From positions 1-13,026 of the forward strand of contig CAZICK010000100.1 of NCBI GenBank assembly GCA_964537505.1: a stretch of DNA of 13,026 bases. Direction: 5' to 3'. Position 1 is the stretch's first letter. Every line of letters starts with the position of its first letter. Below the pieces are notes generated by a model. It was given only the letters and a program-made list of their open reading frames with translations. It was not told the DNA's origin and ran no database searches. Origin of the DNA: DAINBT01 sp036732785 (lineage in GTDB: Bacteria; Planctomycetota; Phycisphaerae; Sedimentisphaerales; SM23-30). The position numbers were made by a program, and so were the translations under genes. Below are positions 1 to 5,820 of the stretch, piece after piece.

Positions 1-143
1 TACGAAGGGCACTAAGATTTTAGAAGACACAAGAAGAGAGAGAGAGTTTTGTTGGCTAAATGGGCAGGGTAGGGAGGATGGGGGAGATGGGAAGGATGGG
101 GAAGGAAAGGAAAGAGGGCGGACCAGTTGGGGGGGGGTAGAAA

Positions 144-164
144 TGAAAAATGAAAAATGAAAAA
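144..164 (+). repeat. Short tandem repeat, (TGAAAAA)x3
   Basis: Three exact 7-bp units are followed by a degenerate fourth (TGAGAA), sitting just after the G9 run. This is a simple-sequence repeat with no open frame around it. The length is right for slippage, but it controls no gene that can be seen. Confidence 0.8.
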
Positions 165-355
165 TGAGAAGGTTGGGGAGTTTGAGTTTGGGGCGGAGTT
201 GGAGAGTGGGCGGACCAGGGCATGGGAAGAAAAGAGGAGGTGAAAGATTGGGATTTTGTTTGACATTTTGGGCTGGCCGTGGTAGTTTTGGTTTATAGCT
301 GAGATGGGTTGTGTTGGGATGGGAAGGACTGCGAGAAGGCAACAGGCACGAGGCA

Positions 356-474
356 CTAGTATATCGTAACATTTGAGTTTGTAGGTTCTTAAAACGCTAT
401 ACGTTTTATAACAGCCTGGATTTCCGCTTTCGCGGGAATGACAAATAACAAAATCAAATGTTATAGGGTACTAG
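356..474. repeat. MITE-like element bounded by imperfect 27-bp inverted repeats
   Basis: The left arm (356-382) and the reverse complement of the right arm (448-474) share CTAGTA, then five non-matching bases, then TAACATTTGA, one mismatch, then TTTGT. That is 21 of 27 positions. Between the arms lie two hairpins: TAAAACG/CGTTTTA with loop CTATA at 390-408, and ATTTCCGC/GCGGGAAT with loop TTTC at 420-439. There is no ORF inside and no convincing target-site duplication beyond the ends themselves. It may be a non-autonomous mobile element or a structured dispersed repeat. The arms are directly visible; the mobile nature is inference. Confidence 0.5.
412..441 (+). repeat. Dispersed hairpin repeat (cgctttcgcgggaatgac type)
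   Basis: An 8-bp stem (420-427 with 432-439) containing one T-G wobble closes on a TTTC tetraloop and is followed by GACA. The sequence is one base away from the symmetric form ATTCCCGC-TTTC-GCGGGAAT, a short palindromic repeat seen in many copies in a wide range of bacterial genomes. It sits inside the larger inverted-repeat element. Copy number in this genome cannot be judged from one window. Confidence 0.6.
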
Positions 475-495
475 AAGATAAGAATAAAAAGATTA

Positions 496-580
496 GCCAC
501 TGAGACATAGAGAATTAGAGGTGATAGGGTTTAAGAAAGAAAAAGAATTAACCGCGAAGGACACGAAGAGCACAAAGGAA
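496..580. repeat. Two degenerate intergenic repeat blocks
   Basis: The block at 496-520 (ccactgagacatagagaa...) and the block at 549-580 (accgcgaaggacacgaagag...) are of the loosely conserved 'cacagagacacagag' and 'cacgaaggacacgaag' types common between genes in planctomycete, deltaproteobacterial and other environmental genomes. A third, poorer block opens the window at 2-17. They carry no start codon or ribosome-binding site. Confidence 0.5.
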
Positions 581-635
581 TAATGCAGCGGTGAGGTGCT
601 TAAAATTTCTAACAGGGTATATGGTATTAAGCTTG

Positions 636-652
636 GCAAAATGGCATTTTGC
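636..652. promoter_or_regulatory. Possible operator or hairpin upstream of the TIR-NACHT gene
   Basis: A perfect 7-bp inverted repeat, GCAAAAT and ATTTTGC, is separated by GGC and lies 65 bases before the TIR-NACHT start codon. The symmetry and position suit a binding site for a dimeric regulator, or a short RNA hairpin in the leader. I could not find a convincing -35/-10 pair near it, and no regulator gene is visible in the window. Function is unproven. Confidence 0.3.
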
Positions 653-717
653 GGTCAACCGGAAGAGTTAACACAGCACGATGAATTGAAGAAAGTGTTC
701 TTTTAAACAATTTATTT

Positions 718-3399
718 ATGGAAGCAAAAGATTTTACTTGGGATTTTTTCTTAGCTCATGCTAGTCATGATAAAACGGCAGCTGAAGCATTGTATCATAT
801 TCTCGAACCATATTCCAAAGTTTATCTTGATAGTCAGTGTTTATTGCCTGGAGATGATTGGGATTTTGAAATTTCCGCAGCACAAGCAGCATCCTTAATC
901 ACTGTTGTATTAATTTCATCTCATACTAATAAGGCATATTATCAGCGTGAGGAGATAGCAACAGCAATTGACATGGCACGAAGGGACAAATGTAAACACC
1001 GCGTTGTACCTATTTACTTGGATGTATCCCCAACCGATGATAGAATACCTTACGGTCTGCGCCTTAAATACGGTCTATCTGTAAAAGATATAGATAATCT
1101 TGCTGGTGTTAGCAACCGCTTAATGGAATTGTTAGGTAAACTTAAAAGCCAAAAATTTGGTAACTGTCATGCTGAAATATTAGAAAAATCTGTCAACAGT
1201 TATGTTCAAAGCACACTAAGTTGGAAGCGGTTATGTGATTTTGATAGATTTCAGCTGCCGTTGATGGCGAAATGCAACTCGGTATGTCATCCCTTATCTG
1301 ATATTCTTAAGAAACAATCCCGTCTAGTTATTACAGGGGATCCGGGTAGTGGCAAAACAGTATTCTTGCTCAGAAATCTTAAATCGTTTTGCCTATCATT
1401 TAACAAGTCAACTGGTGGTGCAAAAACAATTAATAAGGTAAACGAAAATGATTTATTACCAATATATATAGAAATAGGTATGTTAGCTCAAGTGGAGACG
1501 GCTGCTTTTAATAATCGTCAGATGATCGATAGATTGCTACACTTAGTGATTAGTCAGATTTTCCCCTACCACAAAGACAAACCTTTGCACAATCTGATAA
1601 ACATCCTGGATAAATATAGGATGCTTCTTTTACTAGATGGTCTTAATGAACTCCCTAAAGATTATCAATTTAATTTTACTAGCGATTTGTTTTCCTTTGA
1701 TCAAAAACTAAGGCAACTTAATAAACAAGCAAGCATGCAAATTGTTCTTACTTCACGAATTTATGGGTTCAATAACGTTTTCGAATCAGAAGGTTGGACA
1801 TTAGCTGAAATATTGCCGCTGGAACCAGAGGCTATCCAAGAAGAGTTAACAAAAAAGATATTGAATGTGATAACTTCCCGTAAAGATTTTTTTCGAAGAA
1901 TCGATGTCAGAATCCGCCAAATGCTTTCAAACCCACAACATTTAGATTTCGTTATTGAATGGCTGCAAGATAGTATAAAAGACGGTTTCGATATCGAAGA
2001 TAGCATTAGAACGAAAGGATTACTTCTAAGATATTGTGCTGAAAAGAAGCTAAGTAAATTAGACGAAAACAAAATACCTATTGTTGAAGCAATCCTTTGC
2101 CAACTTTCATATCTTAATATTTGCGGGGGAACATTTTTTGCTTATTCCGATGTTTTATCTGTTGTAGCTCAGACGTTGCGATTTTTTAATTCAAGTATAC
2201 TTCCAGAATCGTTGCTTGAAGAAATTTTTAATATAGGAATATTGGTCAAATCCAAAAAACGCGTAAGATTGCTGGCTACTCCACAGAAAAAAGAGCATTA
2301 TATACTTGCCGCTGAATACACATGCCGTTTTGTTCACCATTCTGTCCAGCAATATTTTGCGGCGTGTTCTATGAAATACCACTGGGAATTGGGAAAATAC
2401 CTTCATAATGAGCGATATCACGAACCTCTTATAATCATGGCAGGAATTTTAGAAGATGAACAACTATTTTATTTATTGAAAAAAATTAAAAGCAATCCAC
2501 GTCTTTACGCCTATGCCATGGCTAATATCTATAAGCCAGAACTAGAAAATGATTTCCTCAACACAACGATTAATCGATTTATCAAACTTGTAAAAAGATG
2601 GAGTACCAATCTCTCGTTAGTACTTACACATATATTCCTATTGTGGTTCCTTGGGATTCCACTGGTTGCCTATTTCTATACTACTTATTATACTCATATA
2701 CAATCTCAAATTATGCAAGTGGTCTTCTCCTTTCTGGGTTTAGGGTATGTTTTTATCATTCCTGTCCTACTCATACGCTGGCACAATAAACGATTTATGT
2801 ATATGAAGAAAAGGCTAAGCAATCACGAATTACCAAATGTAATCGTAATTCTTAGATACCTTATGGCACGTGGAGCAATGTTAAAAATTCGAAGTAAACT
2901 CATTGAGCTTAATGACAAAATTAAATACCACGATGAAGATCCACGTAAAGCTTTTGTTAACGAAGTTATTGCGGCAGTAAGTCAGGCGGTCAGTAATTCC
3001 TCGTACCTAACTGAGGATGAGATGCTAGAACGACTTAGCGATCCCCTAGTAGCGGCTGCTATTGACCAGAAAAACATTTCAAAAAATGGAATACATACGC
3101 TTTTGTGCAAGGCGAAAAATCCTTATGATGACCAATCTGGTTTAGCAGCAATGGATATTTTGAAAGAGTTATATATGCTGAATCATGAATGTAGCCAGGA
3201 GATAGCACAAGCCTTCATAATTATAGCTCAAAATGTGTATAGAATTTACTCACAACGCCGATGTCGGCATGCCATACGTATATGCCGTAAAACTGGACTT
3301 ACATTGCAACCCAAAGTATCTTGGGTTTGGCAACTTATTTGTAGATTTTTTTTCTATTTAAAAGAATTGTGGCTACGGATTAGACATATAGTAGATTGA
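718..3399 (+). CDS. TIR-NACHT STAND NTPase with two membrane helices; putative immune effector
   Basis: An 893-residue multidomain protein. Residues 6-140 form a TIR domain with a BB-loop-like segment around LLPGDDW (42-48). E78 in YYQRE aligns with the WCxxE glutamate of NAD-cleaving TIRs. Residues 200-400 are a NACHT NTPase: Walker A GDPGSGKT (207-214), Walker B LLLLDGLNE (303-311, with Asn where Asp is usual at 310) and sensor LTSR (344-347). The NACHT-distal motif FVHHSVQQYFAA lies at 538-549. Two hydrophobic helices follow at about 633-655 and 666-687, then a 200-residue mostly helical C-terminus I do not recognise, the likely sensor. By family knowledge, ligand binding oligomerises the NACHT and activates TIR NADase, giving abortive phage defence; that role is inferred here. 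The ATG at 718 is the only near start (in-frame TGA at 682); no good Shine-Dalgarno is seen. It is AT-rich relative to the core genes and closely linked to the next gene. Confidence 0.88.
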   Translation: MEAKDFTWDFFLAHASHDKTAAEALYHILEPYSKVYLDSQCLLPGDDWDFEISAAQAASLITVVLISSHTNKAYYQREEIATAIDMARRDKCKHRVVPIYLDVSPTDDRIPYGLRLKYGLSVKDIDNLAGVSNRLMELLGKLKSQKFGNCHAEILEKSVNSYVQSTLSWKRLCDFDRFQLPLMAKCNSVCHPLSDILKKQSRLVITGDPGSGKTVFLLRNLKSFCLSFNKSTGGAKTINKVNENDLLPIYIEIGMLAQVETAAFNNRQMIDRLLHLVISQIFPYHKDKPLHNLINILDKYRMLLLLDGLNELPKDYQFNFTSDLFSFDQKLRQLNKQASMQIVLTSRIYGFNNVFESEGWTLAEILPLEPEAIQEELTKKILNVITSRKDFFRRIDVRIRQMLSNPQHLDFVIEWLQDSIKDGFDIEDSIRTKGLLLRYCAEKKLSKLDENKIPIVEAILCQLSYLNICGGTFFAYSDVLSVVAQTLRFFNSSILPESLLEEIFNIGILVKSKKRVRLLATPQKKEHYILAAEYTCRFVHHSVQQYFAACSMKYHWELGKYLHNERYHEPLIIMAGILEDEQLFYLLKKIKSNPRLYAYAMANIYKPELENDFLNTTINRFIKLVKRWSTNLSLVLTHIFLLWFLGIPLVAYFYTTYYTHIQSQIMQVVFSFLGLGYVFIIPVLLIRWHNKRFMYMKKRLSNHELPNVIVILRYLMARGAMLKIRSKLIELNDKIKYHDEDPRKAFVNEVIAAVSQAVSNSSYLTEDEMLERLSDPLVAAAIDQKNISKNGIHTLLCKAKNPYDDQSGLAAMDILKELYMLNHECSQEIAQAFIIIAQNVYRIYSQRRCRHAIRICRKTGLTLQPKVSWVWQLICRFFFYLKELWLRIRHIVD

Positions 3400-3416
3400 C
3401 GTTAGAGATTAATAAG

Positions 3417-4454
3417 ATGAATCTAATAGTAATATTACTCATATTTGCCTTTTCTACAGGTATTTATAATTTTGGCTACCTTGTAGCTGCCAGGATTTTC
3501 AATTATTTAGTAGAAGAATTTTCTATTGGTATAGGGCCCAAAATAGCTAGTTTTATGCTGGGCAACACTCGTTTTGTATTAAAATTATTTTTTTTGGGAG
3601 GTTATGTTAAGTTTAGAGAACTGAGACCAAGTTTTAAATCCGTTGTATTAATTTGTTGTGGTCCACTTGCCACTATTTTGTTCTCCTTTTCAGCTATGAG
3701 CATATATCTCTATGAAGGCTTCGAAGAAATTGTTCCAGATGGTGCTTTGATTTATAAAGTACCAACAGAAGGGACGGCCAGAAATCTGCAAAAAGGTGAT
3801 GTAATAACTGCGGTAAATGAATATACGATAAGTTATGCTACAGATTTTGTCGAACAACTAGATAACTGGGGGGCAGGTGAGTTAAATTTAAAGGTGCTAA
3901 GGAATGGAAAAACTCATCAAATCATTTTAACTCGCAATACTTCTGGCGATAAGATGAAGTTACAAAAGCTGGGAGTTGTTTTTGGATCACTAACGGAAAC
4001 AAAACGTGTCGGTATTTTTGAGGCAATATGGCAATCTCCTTGCTCATCTGTAAAGATGGCGATAGGATTTGTAGCGGGTATGTGGGGGAACAGTGATTTC
4101 GGTATTACAAAAAACACAATGTTGGGGAAGATTGGAGCGATTGAATCTCTTAATGATCTTCTGTTGTGTTTTAGTTTGGTGGCATTTTTTGTAGGAGTTT
4201 TTAACATGCTTCCTTTGCCATGGTTAGTTGGGGGACAAGCAGTTTATGCTCTTGTTGAAATACTATTAGGGTATTCTCTTAAGGACAGTTTTAAGGAAGC
4301 TCTCAATTCAATCTCTTTTTTAGTAATTCTAATTGTACTTATTTTTTTTATGACCTTTTCTTTTTCACCAAAAAGCAAAACATATAAGCCGCGTTCAACG
4401 GCTGTGGTATTGGTTATAAATTGGTCTAAAGTAAATATTTTTTGGGGGGCTTAA
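3417..4454 (+). CDS. RseP-like (M50/site-2 protease) homologue lacking catalytic residues; pseudoprotease
   Basis: A 345-residue membrane protein with hydrophobic segments at about 1-22, 75-96, 247-268 and 300-318. Landmarks match E. coli RseP: FSIGIGP (35-41), GGYVK (61-65), CGPLATILF (81-89), one PDZ domain (about 105-172, with KGDVITAVN), and NMLPLP..VGGQ (263-274). RseP has two PDZ domains and HEFGH plus LDG active-site motifs. Here HEFGH reads YNFGY (Y17, N18, Y21) and the LDG aspartate is V271, so zinc binding and proteolysis are not expected. The reading frame is long and intact, so this looks like retained loss rather than decay. An upstream TTG (3396) overlaps the previous stop, but the ATG at 3417 starts directly at the membrane helix. 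The gene follows the TIR-NACHT gene by 17 bases, suggesting co-transcription and a shared role as sensor, anchor or regulator. The last 25 residues are an unmatched tail. Confidence 0.85.
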   Translation: MNLIVILLIFAFSTGIYNFGYLVAARIFNYLVEEFSIGIGPKIASFMLGNTRFVLKLFFLGGYVKFRELRPSFKSVVLICCGPLATILFSFSAMSIYLYEGFEEIVPDGALIYKVPTEGTARNLQKGDVITAVNEYTISYATDFVEQLDNWGAGELNLKVLRNGKTHQIILTRNTSGDKMKLQKLGVVFGSLTETKRVGIFEAIWQSPCSSVKMAIGFVAGMWGNSDFGITKNTMLGKIGAIESLNDLLLCFSLVAFFVGVFNMLPLPWLVGGQAVYALVEILLGYSLKDSFKEALNSISFLVILIVLIFFMTFSFSPKSKTYKPRSTAVVLVINWSKVNIFWGA

Positions 4455-4466
4455 TTTTCCGTAATA

Positions 4467-4516
4467 GAAAAACACTATACCAAAAATACTCCATAGTATG
4501 GTTTATGAGTTTTTTC
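4467..4516 (+). terminator. Weak AT-rich hairpin after the island, possible terminator
   Basis: Thirteen bases after the pseudoprotease stop, GAAAAAC (4467-4473) can pair with GTTTTTT (about 4508-4515). Further imperfect pairing of actatacca with tggtttatg brings the arms together, and the 3' arm itself forms a T-run. The stem is AT-rich and imperfect, so it is a poor intrinsic terminator by sequence alone. Its position at the end of the two-gene unit is what makes it plausible. Confidence 0.3.
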
Positions 4517-4660
4517 CCTTTTGGAAGAACTATCTTTTGTGCCTTGCCTTGATATTTTAGAATTATTCAACAGGCTCAAGAAAGATACCATCGGTAGTGT
4601 CAAGAATCTTTCGCACATTTTTTTCTGGTAGTCTTTCATCTGGTCTTATCTTTCATGTCT

Positions 4661-4676
4661 GGCCCCCTAGGGGGCC
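4661..4676. repeat. Perfect 16-bp GC palindrome in the IS relic
   Basis: GGCCCCCTAGGGGGCC is fully self-complementary. It lies 14 bases past the transposase stop in the transposase direction, inside the putative IS 3' end. It has no following T-run on the - strand, so a terminator role is not supported. It may be a feature of the element's end or a protein-binding site. Confidence 0.6.
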
Positions 4677-4690
4677 GCGAGTTATCGGGT

Positions 4691-4900
4691 TTACGCGGTG
4701 CTTTTTTCCTTGATGGGCTGATCTCTTTCAAGTTCATAAAGGTGATCCATGTCCATATAGCGACGACTACTCCACTTAGTACCAGCAATGTACCTCAGTC
4801 GAGCTGTAGCTAACATCAACGCTGAATGGCCATCCGGGAAACTGCCAACCACCCGCGTTCTACGTCTGATCTCACGCATAATTCGCTCAAGAGGATTGTT
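4691..4900 (-). pseudogene. IS256-family transposase, C-terminal fragment
   Basis: About 69 codons of the transposase C-terminus survive, ending at TAA (4691-4693). The conserved NNPLER segment, containing the last acidic residue region of the DDE domain, is present at the truncated edge, followed by REIRRRTRVVG and YIAGTKW. Family members are roughly 400 residues, so this is a small remnant. An internal ATG at 4879 gives a 62-residue ORF, but there is no reason to think it is translated. Confidence 0.8.
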
Positions 4901-4954
4901 TTATCCTTTTATACTCATAAAGATTGAGTTTACCCGTTTTTTTATTGTGGCGTT

Positions 4955-5776
4955 CTACTTGAGTTTTTTTCTTTGTCGGACTGCCTCGTAAAAGAGGATT
5001 GCGCCGCTGGTCGAGACATTTAGCGAATCCATTTGTCCGTACATGGGAATCTTAACCTTACAGAGATTCTGCCCCAGCCACTGCGTGGGGAGTCCTGCTT
5101 TTTCACTGCCGAGCACGACCGCTGTCGGCCCGGTATAATCGATGTCGGTATAGTCCCGATCCCCTTGCGGCGTCGAAAGAATCGCCTTGATCTTATTGGC
5201 CGCCAGCCAGCCGATGGTTTGTTCCATCGACAATACAAAGGTCTTCACCGTAAAGACAGCTCCCAGACTGGAACGGACCACGTTGGGATTGAACAAATCC
5301 ACATCAGCATCGCAAACGATAACAGCATCAACTCCCGCCCCATCCGCAGTGCGCAGCAGCGCCCCGAGATTGCCCGGTTTTTCAACGCCGTGGATTACCA
5401 GGATGAATGGATTTGCCGAAAGCTTCAACTCATCGATGTTTTGCCCTGGCATACGGGCAATTGCCGCAAGCCCGCCAACCTTTTGGCGGTAGGCGATTTT
5501 GCCATACACCTGCTGGGATACAGCCACCAGTTCTGTGCCTTGCGCGCCGGCGGATTCCAATTGCCGCTCGATGGCCGTATCGGTTGTCAACTGCTTATTA
5601 GCCCCGATCAGTTCCGGGCAATAAAGTAGCGTTTCGATCGATATCCCATTGGCAAGTGCGTAGAGAAGTTCTTTTTCCCCCTCGATAACGAAAACCCCTT
5701 CCCGGTCGCGCTGACGTTTTTTTTCGCCCAGGCCCACGACTCGTTTAACCAGCGGATTTTGTAAACTGGTAATCAT
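4955..5776 (-). CDS. TrmH/SpoU-family RNA 2'-O-methyltransferase
   Basis: A 273-residue protein that probably transfers a methyl group from S-adenosylmethionine to a ribose 2'-OH in rRNA or tRNA. Residues 1-110 match the SpoU substrate-binding domain (start MITSLQNPLVKRV, then EGVFVIEGEKELLYAL). Residues 123-265 form the SPOUT knot domain with its three motifs: GNLGALLRTADGAGV (135-149), VVLGSEKAGLP (220-230) and IPMYGQMDSLNVSTSGAI (243-260). The SLNV stretch and the Arg at 142 expected for catalysis are present. A GTG at 5782 is two codons upstream, but ATG at 5776 has AAGGG five bases ahead and gives the usual MITSxxNP beginning. It lies 44 bases after prfA and may be co-transcribed with it. 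The exact target nucleotide (e.g. an RlmB-like guanosine) cannot be assigned. Confidence 0.88.
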   Translation of the reverse strand: MITSLQNPLVKRVVGLGEKKRQRDREGVFVIEGEKELLYALANGISIETLLYCPELIGANKQLTTDTAIERQLESAGAQGTELVAVSQQVYGKIAYRQKVGGLAAIARMPGQNIDELKLSANPFILVIHGVEKPGNLGALLRTADGAGVDAVIVCDADVDLFNPNVVRSSLGAVFTVKTFVLSMEQTIGWLAANKIKAILSTPQGDRDYTDIDYTGPTAVVLGSEKAGLPTQWLGQNLCKVKIPMYGQMDSLNVSTSGAILFYEAVRQRKKLK

Positions 5777-5820
5777 ATACACCCTTGATGTTGGCCCCGC
5801 CCTTGCCGCTTTGCCCTTCC

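Larger units (their letters stand above)
1..717. other. Gene-free, purine-rich, repeat-laden region upstream of the island
   Basis: I see no credible gene here. The + strand from about 38 to 300 is strongly purine-biased (GGGGA/GGAAGG-like runs and a G9 run at 129-137). An antisense ORF across it encodes only low-complexity Pro/Ser/Phe/His sequence. Short repeats occur: TGAAAAA three times at 144-164, and GGGCGGACCAG at both 116-126 and 208-218. Degenerate blocks of the 'cgaagg-acacgaag' and 'ccactgagacatagag' kind lie at about 2-17, 496-520 and 549-580. Blocks like these are scattered through intergenic DNA of many environmental bacterial genomes, so the region reads as a repeat-accumulating intergenic zone beside an insertion. 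Confidence 0.75.
4593..4900 (-). mobile_element. Truncated IS256/Mutator-type insertion sequence, 3' end only
   Basis: The coding relic runs on the - strand from 4900 to the stop at 4691 and reads NNPLERIMREIRRRTRVVG, then SFPDGHSALML. This is the characteristic C-terminus of IS256-family DDE transposases. At 4901-4903 the same frame has a TAA and similarity ends abruptly, so over 300 N-terminal residues, including most of the catalytic core, are gone. On the far side, GGTAGTGTCAAGAAT at 4593-4607 looks like the outward terminal inverted repeat of such an element; that end is inferred. The relic cannot transpose. It marks past IS activity at the junction between the AT-rich island and the core genes. 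Confidence 0.7.

Noticed and set aside
144..164. CRISPR-like repeat
   Set aside because: Units of 7 bp with no spacers; a simple tandem repeat, and no cas genes in the window.
12..356. 114-residue antisense ORF across the purine tract
   Set aside because: Its composition is Pro/Ser/Phe/His low complexity forced by the purine bias of the other strand; no ribosome-binding site and no domain.
686..714. -35/-10 promoter (TTGAAG ... AATTTA) for the TIR-NACHT gene
   Set aside because: The -10 match is poor and would put the transcription start at or past the start codon.
1761..2421. Antisense ORFs of 103 and 76 residues within the TIR-NACHT gene
   Set aside because: They overlap the continuous NACHT frame and have no independent support.
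3396..3416. TTG start overlapping the TIR-NACHT stop codon
   Set aside because: Possible, but the ATG at 3417 starts directly at the first membrane helix, as in the RseP family; the earlier start would add seven residues without support.
4679..4903. A functional 62-residue small protein
   Set aside because: The sequence is clearly the C-terminus of an IS256-type transposase, so it is a fragment rather than a gene.
5033..5629. 198-residue + strand ORF opposite the RNA methyltransferase
   Set aside because: Shadow frame of a gene with all family motifs intact.
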